DNA of 64,000 nt from Roseinatronobacter alkalisoli (GCF_028745735.1 NZ_JAQZSM010000012.1:1-64000), one strand, 5' to 3'; positions 33,591-44,769 are shown, numbered from the stretch's first letter. Numbers and translations: made by a program. Notes: generated by a model from the letters alone, not told the origin.

Positions 33591-34931
33591 TCAGCTTTGC
33601 AGCAGTCTGTGCAACAGGTCTATATCTTCGGCGATCTGGCTGTCCGTATCGCGCATTTCTGCGACCTTGCGCACCCCGTGCAGAATGGTGGTATGGTCAC
33701 GCCCCCCGAACCGCCGTCCGATTTCCGGCAGGCTGCGCGATGTCAGTTCTTTGGCCAGATACATGGCAATCTGACGTGGCCGCGCAATGGTGCGGGTGCG
33801 CTTGGGGCCAAGCATATCCGACAGGCGGATGTTGAAATGCTCTGCCACTTTGCGCTGAATTTCTTCTACAGTGACGCGCCGGTCAGATGTGCGCAGAATA
33901 TCGGACAGGCAATCCTGCACCATATCCATGGTAACTTCCTGCCCGATCAGGCTGGAAAACGCGAAAAGCCGCTGAAGCGCGCCTTCCAGAACGCGCACAT
34001 TGGTGGTGATGCGATGCGCCAGAAATTCGATGACCCCGTCCCCGATCTGCACCGGGCCATAGGTTTGCGTGAACAGGGCGGCTTTCTGCTGCAGAATGCC
34101 AAGGCGCAGTTCATAATCCGTCGGGTGCAGGTCCACGACCAGACCCCATTGCATGCGCGATGAAATCCTGTCTTCCAGTTCCTTGATCTCACCGGGCGCA
34201 CGGTCTGCGGAAATGACGATCTGCTTGTTCTGGTCGACAAGCGCGTTGAAGGTGTGGAAGAACTCTTCCTGCGTGCTGTCCTTACCTGCGATGAACTGCA
34301 CGTCATCCACCATGAGCACATCAACGGACCGGAACAGATTCTTGAAATCCATGATCTGCCGTTCGCGCAGGGCCTGCACAAAGCGGTACATGAACTGTTC
34401 GGCAGACAGATACAGCACTTGCAGATCAGGCCGCTTTCCCTGCAATTCCCAGGCGATGGCGTGCATCAGGTGGGTTTTGCCCAGACCGACGCCACCATAC
34501 AGAAAAAGCGGGTTGAATGTGACATCGCCGCCATCGGCCACGCGCCGGGCTGCGGCATGGGCCAGCTCATTCGGTTTGCCGACAACGAAATTGTCGAAAT
34601 TGAACTTACCGTCCAGCGGTGCGCCTTGCAGGTTGCTTTCGCGAGGTGTTGCGATTTCGGGCGCGCGTGCCGCGGACTTGCGTGGCGGCTGGGTGCCAAC
34701 ATTGAATTCAATACGGGCAATCGTCGGATTGTCGGAGCGCATACGCTGGAATATCTGGTCCTGATAATTGCGCTTTACCCAGTCGCCGACAAATCGCGAG
34801 GGGGCACGGAACTGCACAACACCCGCTTGCAGGCTGACGCATTCCAGAGGCTCTATCCAGCTTTTGTGATTATGCTCGCCAATCTCTGATCGCAGTTGTT
34901 CCGAAACCCGTGCCCATTGTTCTGATATCAT
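33591..34931 (-). CDS. dnaA: Chromosomal replication initiator DnaA
   Basis: 446 residues. An N-terminal interaction domain (WARVSEQLRSEIGEHNHKSWIEPLE) is followed by a AAA+ domain with Walker A GGVGLGKTHLMHA, Walker B VLMVDDVQFIAGK and sensor motifs. The C-terminal DNA-binding domain carries LPEIGRRFGGRDHTTILHGVRKV. The ATG at 34931 has GGGA a few bases before it and matches the usual N-terminus; ATG 34961 lacks a site. Upstream is a 520-base gap, then rpsT. Confidence 0.96.
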   Translation of the reverse strand: MISEQWARVSEQLRSEIGEHNHKSWIEPLECVSLQAGVVQFRAPSRFVGDWVKRNYQDQIFQRMRSDNPTIARIEFNVGTQPPRKSAARAPEIATPRESNLQGAPLDGKFNFDNFVVGKPNELAHAAARRVADGGDVTFNPLFLYGGVGLGKTHLMHAIAWELQGKRPDLQVLYLSAEQFMYRFVQALRERQIMDFKNLFRSVDVLMVDDVQFIAGKDSTQEEFFHTFNALVDQNKQIVISADRAPGEIKELEDRISSRMQWGLVVDLHPTDYELRLGILQQKAALFTQTYGPVQIGDGVIEFLAHRITTNVRVLEGALQRLFAFSSLIGQEVTMDMVQDCLSDILRTSDRRVTVEEIQRKVAEHFNIRLSDMLGPKRTRTIARPRQIAMYLAKELTSRSLPEIGRRFGGRDHTTILHGVRKVAEMRDTDSQIAEDIDLLHRLLQS

Positions 34932-35397
34932 TTTGTCCCAGCCCGCATTCTCGTCAATCATATTCATCAGTACGAACAGCAACTCCGCCCAAGCATGTCA
35001 CAATCTGACAGCCGGTTACTTCTTTACCAAAGAACAGTTGTCCGGTCTGACGAACAAACTGCAGGTTTTGTCATGGTCAGGAGGGTCGAGAATCAAACCA
35101 CGGCATGAAGCCAGGATGTTTCTGATAAATCATCAATAGTGATATAACCGGCATTTGCCGGGTCACCCGCTTGATGACGTCCCCCCCAGGACAGATTCCT
35201 TCACATGTTGGTATGCATAGCAATCGGGTGGCACAGGGCGCAACAGAACATCGTGCTTGACAGCATTTCATGTGACAAAGAATCGCCGCGCGGTTGTTTG
35301 CAGGCCGCAGTGCCGTTGTTGCGACTGCAGGTGCAGCCCCTCTGGCAAGCACATGTTGCTGTACGAAGAAGGCAGACGGGGAGGGCAACACAGGCGC
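34932..35397. other. Long non-coding gap between dnaA and rpsT (possible oriC/promoter region, unproven)
   Basis: About 465 bases without a supported gene, rather AT-rich near 35080-35160 (around GATAAATCATCAATAGTGAT). I looked for TTATCCACA-type DnaA boxes on both strands and found none. TTCCTTCACA (35196-35205) and TGTGACAAA (35271-35279) are weak look-alikes. It must hold the dnaA promoter. Nothing else could be supported. Confidence 0.4.
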
Positions 35398-35427
35398 AAC
35401 AAAAAAGGCGCATGAACTGCGCCTTTC
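35398..35427 (-). terminator. Intrinsic terminator after rpsT
   Basis: A nine-base stem (35404-35412 with 35418-35426) and a run of six T on the minus strand, 26 bases past the rpsT stop. Confidence 0.85.
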
Positions 35428-35452
35428 TTAAATCCGGTTGGCCGGGGTCGTT

Positions 35453-35719
35453 TCAGACGTTCAGCGCTTTCACGCGCGACGCCAGACGCGACATTTTGCG
35501 TGACGCGGTGTTCTTGTGCAGAACGCCTTTTGTCACGCCGCGCATCAGTTCGGGCTGTGCTGCCTGCAGCGCTGCCGCAGCGACAGCCTGATCGCCGGAT
35601 GCAATCGCTTCTTCAACTTTGCGCAGATAGGAACGAATGCGCGAACGACGGGCCTTGTTCACTTCGGTGCGACGGTCGGCCTGACGGGCGCGTTTCTTGG
35701 ACTGGGGTGTGTTTGCCAT
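35453..35719 (-). CDS. rpsT: 30S ribosomal protein S20
   Basis: 88 residues, the usual length. [39 protein letters not shown] is the S20 N-terminus, and [20 protein letters not shown] its C-terminus. It is a small-subunit protein that binds 16S rRNA. It has its own terminator, and its promoter lies in the 147-base gap before the enoyl-CoA hydratase gene. Confidence 0.97.
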   Translation of the reverse strand: MANTPQSKKRARQADRRTEVNKARRSRIRSYLRKVEEAIASGDQAVAAAALQAAQPELMRGVTKGVLHKNTASRKMSRLASRVKALNV

Positions 35720-35866
35720 AACGGGTCTACTTTCGGGTCTGTTTCAATTGTTCGCATCAAAGACCCGACCTGTTCAGGGAACAGGTGACATTTCTTGCCT
35801 TAAGCGGGCCCACGCGCATGTGACGCGCCCTATAGTCCAGCGCGCGCCAAAAGAAAAGCTGAAAGT

Positions 35867-36643
35867 TCAGCGGTCGCGGAATTGCGCGGTGCGCTTTTCC
35901 TGAAAGGCGGACATGCCTTCCTTCTGGTCTTCGGTGCTGAACAGCATGTGAAAGACGCGGCGCTCGAACAAAAGCCCTTCGCGCAGCGTGGTTTCATAGC
36001 TGCGATTGACCGCTTCTTTGACAACTTTGACAGTGATCTGGCTTTTCTCGGCAATCCTGGCGGCGGCGGCCATGGTTTCTTCCATCAGCTTCTTGGCGGG
36101 CACAACCCGGCTGACAAGGCCGGAACGCTCGGCTTCTTCGGCATCCATGAAGCGCCCGGTCAGATGCATGTCCATTGCCTTTGACTTGCCGACGAAGCGT
36201 GTCAGGCGTTGTGTGCCGCCAATACCTGCAACCACACCAAGGTTGATTTCGGGCTGGCCGAATTTGGCCGTGTCCGACGCGATGATGAAATCGCACATCA
36301 TCGCCAGTTCGCAGCCGCCGCCCAGCGCATAGCCGGACACTGCAGCGATGATGGGTTTGCGCACACGCAGCAGCGCTTCGGTTTCCGGCGCAAAGAAATC
36401 TTCCTGGAACATCTCCACGAAGCCCTTATCCGCCATTTCCTTGATATCGGCCCCGGCGGCAAAGGCCTTTTCCGACCCTGTCAGGACGATGCAGCGCACT
36501 TTGTCGTTGCGGTCAGCCTCTGTCAGGGCCTGAGCCAGTTCGCCCAGCAGCGTGGAATTCAGCGCATTCAGGGCTTCGGGGCGGTTCAGGCGGATCAGTG
36601 CGATATGGTCAGAAATATCGACGATCAGCGTTTCATAGGCCAT
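35867..36643 (-). CDS. Enoyl-CoA hydratase (crotonase family)
   Basis: 258 residues. The oxyanion and catalytic parts are visible: [13 protein letters not shown], the first Glu in [11 protein letters not shown], the second in [20 protein letters not shown]. It hydrates trans-2-enoyl-CoA in beta-oxidation. The start [17 protein letters not shown] is standard. Conserved next to rpsT in this order of bacteria; a paaF/fadB1-like label would be a guess. Confidence 0.93.
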   Translation of the reverse strand: MAYETLIVDISDHIALIRLNRPEALNALNSTLLGELAQALTEADRNDKVRCIVLTGSEKAFAAGADIKEMADKGFVEMFQEDFFAPETEALLRVRKPIIAAVSGYALGGGCELAMMCDFIIASDTAKFGQPEINLGVVAGIGGTQRLTRFVGKSKAMDMHLTGRFMDAEEAERSGLVSRVVPAKKLMEETMAAAARIAEKSQITVKVVKEAVNRSYETTLREGLLFERRVFHMLFSTEDQKEGMSAFQEKRTAQFRDR

Positions 36644-36706
36644 GAGGCGGCACCTTGTTTGTTGCAATCAGCATCTTGGCATAACAGCTTGGCCTTGGGG
36701 TTCAAG

Positions 36707-37570
36707 TCATCTTTGGCACTGCGCGCAATAGAAGCTGGACCGCCCCGATTGCACGATCCGGCGGATATTTCCTTTGCAATCCGGTGTCATACAGGGCGCA
36801 TTCTCGCGGCCATAGACCTGAAATGCATGTTGGAAATAGCCCAGTTCCCCATCCGCCTGCCGGTAGTCGCGCAGCGAAGACCCACCCGCAGCGATAGCAT
36901 CCGTCAGGGTTTCGCGAATCGCTGTGGTCAGTGATTCGATGCGCGCCACGCTGATTTGCCCCGCAGGGCGCAGCGGGCTGATTCCCGCGCGGAACAGCGC
37001 TTCGCAGACATAGATATTGCCAAGCCCTGCGATGATGCGCTGGTCCAGAAGCGCGGCCTTGACGGGCATTTTGCGTCCCTTCAGCCGGGCTGCCAGATAG
37101 GGCGCGCTGAAATCATTGCCTAGGGGTTCAGGGCCAAGGCCGGACAGCAGTTTGTGTCCGTCCAGCGTGGCGGTAGCGCACAGGTCCATCGCCCCGAAGC
37201 GGCGGGGGTCATTGAATGTGACGCGCGCGCCATTATCCATGTGAAATATCACATGGTCATGCTTTTCCACTGGCGGGTGGTCGAAATGGAACTGCCCCGG
37301 AACATGTGCCGCGCGCAGGCCGGATACCACCATCCGCCCCGACATGCCCAGATGAATGATCAATGTGTCGCCATGGGCCAGATCCACTAGCAGGTATTTT
37401 GACCTGCGGCGCAGGCCCAGCACATGCGCGCCGTCCAGCCGCGCGCCCATATCCGGCGGGAATGGCCAGCGCAGCCCGTCGCGGCGTATTTCGGCACGGG
37501 AAATGTGCCTGCCTTCCATCGCGGGCAGCAGGCCGCGGCGCACGGTTTCCACTTCGGGCAGTTCGGGCAT
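36707..37570 (-). CDS. mutM: Formamidopyrimidine-DNA glycosylase (Fpg)
   Basis: 287 residues. The mature N-terminus [13 protein letters not shown] carries the catalytic Pro2 and Glu3; Lys in the HLGMSGRM region and the C-terminal zinc finger (CMTPDCKG, then YCAQCQR) are present. It removes 8-oxoguanine and nicks the strand. The start at 37570 is set by the required MPELPE end; GGGGGG lies 4-9 bases upstream. Divergent from ubiE. Confidence 0.96.
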   Translation of the reverse strand: MPELPEVETVRRGLLPAMEGRHISRAEIRRDGLRWPFPPDMGARLDGAHVLGLRRRSKYLLVDLAHGDTLIIHLGMSGRMVVSGLRAAHVPGQFHFDHPPVEKHDHVIFHMDNGARVTFNDPRRFGAMDLCATATLDGHKLLSGLGPEPLGNDFSAPYLAARLKGRKMPVKAALLDQRIIAGLGNIYVCEALFRAGISPLRPAGQISVARIESLTTAIRETLTDAIAAGGSSLRDYRQADGELGYFQHAFQVYGRENAPCMTPDCKGNIRRIVQSGRSSFYCAQCQR

Positions 37571-37675
37571 CATTCCCCCCGGGTGATGGTCGCAGGGTCG
37601 CATTGTCACGCACCCCCAAAACCCTATAAGGAGTGTAACGGTCCCCCGGCAAGGGGCAGGTAAAGGGCAGAACGC

Positions 37676-38428
37676 ATGACGCAGGACGACAAGACCACGC
37701 ATTTCGGGTTCCAGACAGTGGCGGAAGATCAGAAAGCGGGAATGGTGCATGGCGTCTTTACCCGTGTCGCGTCGAAATATGATGTGATGAATGACCTTAT
37801 GTCGATGGGCATTCACCGCGTCTGGAAAGATGCGATGATGGACTGGCTTGCCCCGCGCCCCGGCCAGCGCCTGCTGGATGTGGCGGGCGGCACCGGCGAT
37901 GTTGCGTTCCGGTTTCTGGGGCGTGCGGGCGACAGCGCGCATGCCACGGTTCTGGACCTGACAGAATCAATGCTGATTGAAGGGCAGAAACGTGCCGAGG
38001 CGGAAAACCTGTCCCATGCGCTGGACTGGACCGTGGGCGATGCAATGGCGCTGCCCTTCGCGGATAACAGCTTTGATGTCTACACAATCAGTTTTGGTAT
38101 CCGCAATGTCACTCGCATTGATGACGCGCTGCGCGAGGCATATCGCGTGCTGCGCCCCGGCGGGCGGTTGATGGTGCTGGAATTCAGCCAATTGCCCAAT
38201 GACGGGCTGCAGAAACTGTATGATCTGTATTCCTTCAATGTGATTCCCGTCATGGGCCAGATCGTGGCGAATGACCGCGACAGCTATCAGTATCTGGTCG
38301 AATCAATCCGCAAATTCCCTGATCAGGACCGCTTCAAGGCCATGATCGCCGATGCCGGGTTTGAACAGGTGAAATACCGCAACCTGTCCATGGGCATCGC
38401 CGCCCTGCATTCCGGCTGGAAGATTTAA
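37676..38428 (+). CDS. ubiE: Ubiquinone/menaquinone C-methyltransferase UbiE
   Basis: 250 residues. [26 protein letters not shown] is the UbiE signature; SAM-binding motif [16 protein letters not shown]; the second signature [17 protein letters not shown] is also present. Methylates the demethoxy-ubiquinol ring at C2 at the membrane. ubiB follows after two bases, so the two form an operon. Confidence 0.96.
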   Translation: MTQDDKTTHFGFQTVAEDQKAGMVHGVFTRVASKYDVMNDLMSMGIHRVWKDAMMDWLAPRPGQRLLDVAGGTGDVAFRFLGRAGDSAHATVLDLTESMLIEGQKRAEAENLSHALDWTVGDAMALPFADNSFDVYTISFGIRNVTRIDDALREAYRVLRPGGRLMVLEFSQLPNDGLQKLYDLYSFNVIPVMGQIVANDRDSYQYLVESIRKFPDQDRFKAMIADAGFEQVKYRNLSMGIAALHSGWKI

Positions 38429-38430
38429 CC

Positions 38431-39960
38431 ATGCGCGGTCCGCATAATTTCTGGCGCCTTGTGCGCACGGGTGCCACCTTTGAGCGCACAGGCGCCATGC
38501 ATGTGGTGCTGGAAGCCATGAATGCGCCCCCGCGATTGCGATTCGCGGCCCGGATCATGGGTTGGCCGTTCCGGTTTCTGGGCCTGAAGGGCGACCCTGA
38601 TCTGCCGCCACTGGTGCGTGCGCTGACAGCGCTTGGCCCGGCCTATATTAAGTTTGGCCAGACGCTGGCGACGCGCCCCGATGTTGTCGGCCCCGACCTT
38701 GCCGAACAGTTGCGCTATTTGCAGGACAAGCTGCCCCCCTTTCCGCGTGCGCAGGCGATGCAGGTCATTGCCGAGGATCTGGAAGCCCCGGTGGACAGTA
38801 TTTTCACTGACTTGTCCGAACCAGTTGCCGCCGCGTCCATTGCGCAGGTGCATTCCGCGTGTCTAGTCAGTACGGGGGCGAAAGTCGCAGTCAAGGTGCT
38901 GCGCCCCGGCGTGGAACGCGCGTTTCGCACTGATATTGACGCCTTTTATTTTGCGGCGGGCATGATTGAACGGTTGCTGCCGTCCACCCGCCGCCTGCGC
39001 CCGCTGGACGTGATTGCGCATTTTGAAAGCGTGGTCGAAGGCGAACTTGATCTGCGACTTGAATCAGCATCGGCGGCGGAATTCGGAGCCAATACCAAAA
39101 ATGATGCCGGATTCAGTGTGCCTCAACCCGTCTGGGCCTATTCGTCGCGCAGGGTCATGACGCTGGACTGGGCTGAAGGGGTGCCACTGGGCGACAATGC
39201 CGCACTGGATGCGCTGGGGCTGGACCGGCGTGAACTGGGCGTGCGTATCCTCAGCCTGTTCCTGCGCCATGCGTTGCGCGACGGGTTCTTCCATGGTGAC
39301 ATGCATCAGGGCAACCTGAAGGTGACCGCCACAGGTGAAATCATCGCGCTGGATTTCGGGATCATGGGCCGGATTGATGCCTATAGCCGACGTGCCTATG
39401 CCGAAATCCTGTTCGGGTTCATCCGCAAGGATTACCGCCGCGTTGCCGAAGTGCATTTTGAGGCGGGCTATGTCCCCGCTGACCGCGATATAGATGAATT
39501 CGCGCGTGCGCTGCGGTCCGTGGGTGAACCGATTTTCGGGATGGATGCGCAGCATATTTCCATGGCGCGGCTGCTGGCCTATCTGTTCGAGGTGACCGAG
39601 CGTTTCGGCATGGAAACCCGCACCGAACTGATTCTGTTGCAACGCACCATGGTTGTGGTCGAAGGGGTTGCGCGGTCGCTGCACCCTGAAATCAATATGT
39701 GGCATGTCGCAAAGCCGGTCGTCGAAGAATATATTCGTGACCATATCGGGCCTCAGGCGGTTGCACGTGACCTTATAATGACCGCGAAAATCATGTCACG
39801 TTTCGGCCCAAGGCTGCCGCGTCTGGTCGAAGATGCACTGATCGCGCAGGCCCATATTGATAAGCCCGCGCCCCCTGCGCGGCGGTATGGTCCGCTGGTC
39901 TGGGCGCTTTTCGGGGCGGGGTTCATGGGGCTGGGCGTGGCGCTGGGCGCGTTTCTGTAA
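38431..39960 (+). CDS. ubiB: UbiB-family atypical kinase/ATPase for ubiquinone synthesis
   Basis: 509 residues. The KxGQ motif in YIKFGQTLATRPDVVGPDLA, the Ala-rich nucleotide loop in EPVAAASIAQVH, VKVLRPGVE, HGDMHQGNL and LDFGIMGRI are all UbiB/ADCK marks. Two hydrophobic helices lie at the C-terminus (YGPLVWALFGAGFMGLGVALG). It supports the ubiquinone-making complex at the inner membrane. ATG two bases after the ubiE stop. Confidence 0.95.
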   Translation: MRGPHNFWRLVRTGATFERTGAMHVVLEAMNAPPRLRFAARIMGWPFRFLGLKGDPDLPPLVRALTALGPAYIKFGQTLATRPDVVGPDLAEQLRYLQDKLPPFPRAQAMQVIAEDLEAPVDSIFTDLSEPVAAASIAQVHSACLVSTGAKVAVKVLRPGVERAFRTDIDAFYFAAGMIERLLPSTRRLRPLDVIAHFESVVEGELDLRLESASAAEFGANTKNDAGFSVPQPVWAYSSRRVMTLDWAEGVPLGDNAALDALGLDRRELGVRILSLFLRHALRDGFFHGDMHQGNLKVTATGEIIALDFGIMGRIDAYSRRAYAEILFGFIRKDYRRVAEVHFEAGYVPADRDIDEFARALRSVGEPIFGMDAQHISMARLLAYLFEVTERFGMETRTELILLQRTMVVVEGVARSLHPEINMWHVAKPVVEEYIRDHIGPQAVARDLIMTAKIMSRFGPRLPRLVEDALIAQAHIDKPAPPARRYGPLVWALFGAGFMGLGVALGAFL

Positions 39961-39974
39961 GCAAGGCCTGCGCG

Positions 39975-40652
39975 TCAGGTCCGGGGCCAGTCCGGCGTTG
40001 CGGTCAATGCCGTTATTGTATCCTGTAACTGCGCGCGCGGTAGCAGAACCAGCATGTCAGGGCTGTCGAATTCCAGTGTCACTTGTGTTGACGATGCCTT
40101 GTTTGACGTGCCGATAACGCCCGATGGCGTGAAATCCAGCCCGTCTATCGGCCAGAACAACCCCTGTGACCGGCCCGCGCACCGGCCCATCGGGAACAGG
40201 GACACCCGCTGCCCGATGGTTGCGGGCAAGGTCAGGCGCGGGGGGGCAAGAAAGGTGATGTCTTTCTCCGCGACCACCAGCACACGCGCAGACCCGAACC
40301 GCACCAGTGACGACATTGCCGCCAGCGTATGATCCAGCCGCGCGCCCGTGAACCCCAATGCCAGAATGAAGGGCGCATTGACGAAAGCAAGGCATTTGTC
40401 GAAATCAGTGCTGTCCTGTTCCGCGATCCTGTGAACCTTGTCCGCCAGTTGATGGCGCAGATCATCACGCAGGGAATCAATGTCGCCGATAATCGCCTGC
40501 GGCAGGTGGCCTGCATCAACCAGTGAATTGGCCCCGCCATCTGCTGCCACAAGTTCGGGCGCCAATGTCAGTGCAAGATCCAGATCAGCCGTTGAAAAGC
40601 CTGCCCCGCCAACCAAGGTGACAGAATTCTGAGTGCTGAAAAGTACCGACAT
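39975..40652 (-). CDS. thiN: Thiamine pyrophosphokinase
   Basis: 225 residues. VAADGGANSLVDAGHLPQAIIGDIDSL is the nucleotide and metal site, EQDSTDFDKCLAF the catalytic DxxK, GFTGARLDHTLA the next family block, and GLDFTPSGVIGTSNKA the C-terminal thiamine site. It transfers pyrophosphate from ATP to thiamine. The start at 40652 drops 20 weak residues. Convergent with ubiB, divergent from the next gene. No THI-box riboswitch seen in the 137-base upstream gap. Confidence 0.93.
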   Translation of the reverse strand: MSVLFSTQNSVTLVGGAGFSTADLDLALTLAPELVAADGGANSLVDAGHLPQAIIGDIDSLRDDLRHQLADKVHRIAEQDSTDFDKCLAFVNAPFILALGFTGARLDHTLAAMSSLVRFGSARVLVVAEKDITFLAPPRLTLPATIGQRVSLFPMGRCAGRSQGLFWPIDGLDFTPSGVIGTSNKASSTQVTLEFDSPDMLVLLPRAQLQDTITALTATPDWPRT

Positions 40653-40789
40653 GTAACCAGCCTTCCTAAATATGGCGGTGAATGGGGTGATTGGCCATAA
40701 TCCGATCACCAAATTACCCTACTCTGACCATGCAATCGCTCATGTGATACGCGAGTTTGCCAGAGTAAATGTAAAAAGCGAGCGTTGTT

Positions 40790-43003
40790 ATGGTAGGCCC
40801 GAACAGAATATTAACCGTTTCCTATGGCACCTTCTCGTGCACGCTGGAAGGGTTTGACGAGCCATTTGGCACGATGAAGGCAATTGCGGAATATTTCCGC
40901 GATCTTGCTGCGGATGACCGTTATTTTGGGGCTGAACCGCCAACACCGGATGCGGAAATGCTGCACCGGATTGCCGAACGCGAAATTCAGCGCCGTGTCG
41001 AATCACGCGTGCAGGAAAACGGCATCGTCCTGCGGCCTGAAGCGCAGCAAACCGTTGCGACACCTGCGCCGGTAATGGGTTTTGCAACAGCGGCGGCGTC
41101 CGTGCCTGCCACTGTTGCGCTAAGTTCATTCACCGCGGATCTTTCCCCGACGCCGGAACGCGTCCAGCCCAGCGCGCCCGAAAAATCGGACAATGAAACG
41201 CGGGCCAATCCGGAAATCAGCGATAAGCTGGCGCGCATCCGCGCGGCAGTTGCCCTTGCCGAAGGGGCGGCGCAGGCGCAACCCGTCGCTGATATGCCAA
41301 TGCACGGTGTCCAGCAGGAGCCGGCCAGCGGTGACGACGCGATTCGTCAGTTCCTGGCGCAACAACAAGATGATGATACCGCATCTGATGACGGGGGCGC
41401 GGACATTACCGAAATGACGCAGCCTGCGGAACGCGACCTGCCGGAGGTGCAGGAACATGCGCCTGAACCGGACATGGACAAGGATGCGCAGGATGCAGCG
41501 CGCCTTCTGTCATCGGAATTTGATTTCGATGATGACGAGTTGACCGATTTTGACGACAGGCGCCCGGCATTCACACCGCCGGAATCGCTGGAAACTGATG
41601 ATGACCCCGGCATGTTCGATGAAGATGAATTGCCAGAGGAAACCGCCACGGACCCAAAACCGGCCGAGGATGCTTTTGAGGACTTCCTGGACGAAGACGA
41701 AGATGCAGATGAACCGGAAACCGACACGTTCGACGACCTCGCAGAGGACGATTTTGACGAAGACGATGCCCAGTCAGCCGGGGACGAGAATCTGTTTTCT
41801 GAACCTACAGAGGTGTCGGAACCACGTGCCGCAGCCGACACGGAATTCGATGATGATGACTTCGACACTGATCTGGAACAGGCATTGGAACAGCATGCCA
41901 GCGCCGCGGTCGGGCGTGTTTCAATAGAACAGCTGCGCACGCAAATTCGCAATGTGCTGGGCGACACTGGTCTGCCTGCCGCTGATGAACAAGGGCTGGT
42001 GCAGGAACTGGCCGAGATTGAACAGGATGTCGTGCTGAAGCATCCGAACTTCATGAAAGCGCGCCAGAACGCGCTTGCCGAAAGCACGGAGAACACGGCC
42101 GATCGCCTGATGGAGCAAGCCCAGAGCCAGTTAAATGAAACAGAATCCCGGCGTCGTCGCGAAGCGTTTGAACATCTTAGCCTCGCTGTGACAGCCACCC
42201 GCGCCGAAGAAGAAGCAACCGGCCCGCGCCGCCGCGATATTGCCGAAGCCCGTGAGATTGAGCGCTATCGTGAAGATATAGGCATGCCTGATCCGCGTGA
42301 CCTTGCCCTGTCGCGTGCAGCGACAAAACGCCCCGCAGAAGATGACGATCAACCCGCGGATGATGTTGCTGAGGCTGCGCCTGCCGCAACGACCACCGCC
42401 AAAACGACCCCTGAACCTGAAGCTGAAGAACCGGTCGCCACAGCGGATGAACGCCGGGAGGCAAAACCTGCTGAATCCAAACCTGCCCCCGGCACCACCA
42501 GCGCACGTCCCCGTCCTCGCCGCCCCGCGTCCATCGGCAACCGCCGGGCCGAGCGTGGAAACCCCGAACGCGCCCCGTTGGTTCTGGTGTCGGAACAGCG
42601 TGTCGAGCCCCAACAGCCTGCCCAGCGCGTTCGCCCCCGCCGTGTCGAGGTGCCGCTGGACGCACAGGCGCTATCTGCCCCGTTGAAAACCGCGAAGCCA
42701 GAACCGGTTGCCGCCTTCAGGAAATTTGCCGACAAGGTTGATGCATGGCTTCTGGACGAACAGATTGAAGCGGCTGCAGCCTATATGACCCATATTCTGG
42801 GCCAGCGGGAATTTTCACGCACGGACCTGATCAAATACGTTCTGGCCTATAATGATGGCAAGACAGTCACGCGCGAAGACATGCTGCGCGGCTTTGGCAC
42901 GATCCTTCGCGAAGAGCGGCTGGAGCGTCTGGAAACGGGAATGTTCCGCTTGTCGCCCAGTTCGGAATATGACGAACCTGCGCGCCAATACGCGACCAGC
43001 TGA
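40790..43003 (+). CDS. Conserved large acidic protein of Rhodobacterales, function unknown
   Basis: 737 residues. A conserved-looking N-terminal part (about 1-85, with [41 protein letters not shown]) and C-terminal part (about 645-725, [43 protein letters not shown]) flank a low-complexity middle. Residues about 190-360 are very rich in Asp and Glu, and 500-640 are rich in Pro/Arg/Ala. Homologues are sometimes labelled chemotaxis or LPS proteins in databases; I see no such domain. No signal peptide, so it is probably cytoplasmic. A strong terminator follows. The disordered acidic middle suggests a scaffold or nucleic-acid-mimic role, which is only a guess. Confidence 0.8.
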   Translation: MVGPNRILTVSYGTFSCTLEGFDEPFGTMKAIAEYFRDLAADDRYFGAEPPTPDAEMLHRIAEREIQRRVESRVQENGIVLRPEAQQTVATPAPVMGFATAAASVPATVALSSFTADLSPTPERVQPSAPEKSDNETRANPEISDKLARIRAAVALAEGAAQAQPVADMPMHGVQQEPASGDDAIRQFLAQQQDDDTASDDGGADITEMTQPAERDLPEVQEHAPEPDMDKDAQDAARLLSSEFDFDDDELTDFDDRRPAFTPPESLETDDDPGMFDEDELPEETATDPKPAEDAFEDFLDEDEDADEPETDTFDDLAEDDFDEDDAQSAGDENLFSEPTEVSEPRAAADTEFDDDDFDTDLEQALEQHASAAVGRVSIEQLRTQIRNVLGDTGLPAADEQGLVQELAEIEQDVVLKHPNFMKARQNALAESTENTADRLMEQAQSQLNETESRRRREAFEHLSLAVTATRAEEEATGPRRRDIAEAREIERYREDIGMPDPRDLALSRAATKRPAEDDDQPADDVAEAAPAATTTAKTTPEPEAEEPVATADERREAKPAESKPAPGTTSARPRPRRPASIGNRRAERGNPERAPLVLVSEQRVEPQQPAQRVRPRRVEVPLDAQALSAPLKTAKPEPVAAFRKFADKVDAWLLDEQIEAAAAYMTHILGQREFSRTDLIKYVLAYNDGKTVTREDMLRGFGTILREERLERLETGMFRLSPSSEYDEPARQYATS

Positions 43004-43024
43004 ACCAGTCAGAATGCTAGGTAA

Positions 43025-43056
43025 AAGGCCCCGGACATTGTTCCGGGGCCTTTTTA
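43025..43056 (+). terminator. Intrinsic terminator after the 737-residue gene
   Basis: A nine-base GC stem (43027-43035 with 43042-43050), a 6-base loop and five T. Confidence 0.92.
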
Positions 43057-43085
43057 TGTCTGATAACACTGCCTGCTTTCGCGGC

Positions 43086-43310
43086 TTAATCCTTGGGTGT
43101 GTCCGGGTCGGCCTGGCCAACCCCCTTGAAAATCCGTTTCAACGGCAATGCCCAGACAATGCCAAGGGCGATATAGATTGCCAGTTCCAACAGAAACGGC
43201 GGGCGGTCGAACAGGTCAATCACATTGACGGTCACGACAATATACAGTGGCAATGCCACCACCAGCGCGAACAGGGCCCAGCGTCGTCTTGCTTTCCAGG
43301 ATAAGGCCAT
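43086..43310 (-). CDS. DUF2842 small membrane protein
   Basis: 74 residues with two membrane helices (WALFALVVALPLYIVVTVNVI and LELAIYIALGIVWALPL) and the KRIFKG end of DUF2842. Its ATG shares one base with the purA stop, so it is translated after purA. Function unknown. Confidence 0.85.
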   Translation of the reverse strand: MALSWKARRRWALFALVVALPLYIVVTVNVIDLFDRPPFLLELAIYIALGIVWALPLKRIFKGVGQADPDTPKD

Positions 43311-44602
43311 CAGTCTGCAAACGGGTCGGTTACAAGGATCGTGTCATCGCGTTCAGGCGAAGTTGACAGCAGCGCGACAGGGCAGTCAATCAACTCTTCC
43401 ACGCGGCGGACATATTTGATGGCGTTCGCGGGCAGGTCTGCCCAGCGGCGTGCGCCTTCGGTCGATTCGCTCCAGCCCGGCATTTCCTCATAGACCGGTA
43501 CGCAGCGGGCCTGCGCCTCTGCGGCGGTGGGCAGGTAATCCAGATACTGGCCGTCCAGTTCATAGCCGACACAGATTTTCAGCACTTCGAACCCGTCCAG
43601 CACATCCAGCTTGGTCAGGGCAATGCCGTTTACGCCGCTGGTCGCACAGGTCTGGCGCAGCAGGCAGGCATCAAACCAGCCGCAGCGCCGTTTCCGGCCC
43701 GTGGTGGTGCCGAATTCACGCCCGCGTTCGCCCAGCCGCTGGCCATCGTCGTCATGCAGTTCAGTCGGAAAGGGGCCTTCGCCGACGCGGGTGGTATAGG
43801 CTTTGACAATACCCAGCACAAAATCAATCGCGCCGGGGCCGACGCCAACACCTGTCGCCGCCTGTCCGGCGATAACATTTGATGAGGTCACGAAAGGATA
43901 GGTGCCGAAATCGACATCCAGCAGGGCCCCTTGCGCGCCTTCAAACAGGATGCGCTTGCCTGCCTTGCGTTTGTCGTTCAGCACTTTCCAGACGGGCGCT
44001 GCGAATTCAAGAATTCTGGGCGCGATTTCGCGTAGCTGTGCGACAAGCGCATCGCGGTCAATGGGCTCCAGCCCCAACCCGGCCCGCAGCGCATTATGGT
44101 GAACAAGGGCGCGGTCCACACGCATCTGCAATGTCGCGTCATCCGCCAGATCGGCTACGCGGATGACCCGCCGACCGACCTTGTCCTCATAGCAGGGGCC
44201 AATGCCGCGCCCCGTCGTGCCGATCTTGGCGACGGAGTTCTGCGTTTCGCGCGCGCGGTCCAGTTCACCGTGGAATGGCAGAATCAGCGGGGTGTTTTCG
44301 GCAATCATCAGCGTCTCGGGGCTGATATCCACGCCCTGGGCGCGGATTGTCTCTATCTCTTGCAGCAAGTGCCACGGGTCCAGCACCACACCATTGCCGA
44401 TGACTGACAATTTGCCACCGCGCACCACACCCGAAGGCAGCGCATGCAGCTTATAGACCTTACCATCAACGACCAGCGTGTGCCCGGCATTGTGGCCGCC
44501 CTGAAACCGCGCCACCACATCGGCACGTTCCGACAGCCAGTCGACGATCTTGCCTTTACCTTCGTCACCCCATTGGGCGCCGACTACCACGACATTGGCC
44601 AT
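43310..44602 (-). CDS. purA: Adenylosuccinate synthetase
   Basis: 430 residues. [18 protein letters not shown] is the P-loop and catalytic Asp, [10 protein letters not shown] the IMP/His site, [15 protein letters not shown] and [22 protein letters not shown] the further signatures. Joins IMP to aspartate with GTP in AMP synthesis. The start at 44602 is fixed by [17 protein letters not shown]; a longer frame upstream is spurious. Divergent from secG. Confidence 0.97.
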   Translation of the reverse strand: MANVVVVGAQWGDEGKGKIVDWLSERADVVARFQGGHNAGHTLVVDGKVYKLHALPSGVVRGGKLSVIGNGVVLDPWHLLQEIETIRAQGVDISPETLMIAENTPLILPFHGELDRARETQNSVAKIGTTGRGIGPCYEDKVGRRVIRVADLADDATLQMRVDRALVHHNALRAGLGLEPIDRDALVAQLREIAPRILEFAAPVWKVLNDKRKAGKRILFEGAQGALLDVDFGTYPFVTSSNVIAGQAATGVGVGPGAIDFVLGIVKAYTTRVGEGPFPTELHDDDGQRLGERGREFGTTTGRKRRCGWFDACLLRQTCATSGVNGIALTKLDVLDGFEVLKICVGYELDGQYLDYLPTAAEAQARCVPVYEEMPGWSESTEGARRWADLPANAIKYVRRVEELIDCPVALLSTSPERDDTILVTDPFAD

Positions 44603-44769
44603 GAATGGTCCCCTTTGACTTGCAAACCGCCGCCTGTCATAACGCCAAGCCGCGCGCTGTAAAACCCGAAATAACATGTGCGCACCCGCCCGCCGGACGG
44701 GAAACAGGGGTTGCGGGCAATGCCCCGAGCGCCTAAGTAGGCGGGAACGGAAAAAGCGGGTTGTTCCTG

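Noticed and set aside
34932-35397. Chromosomal origin of replication
   Set aside because: No convincing DnaA boxes or repeats; kept only as a possibility.
41347-42198. 283-residue minus-strand Ser-rich frame
   Set aside because: Complement of the Asp/Glu-rich part of the 737-residue gene.
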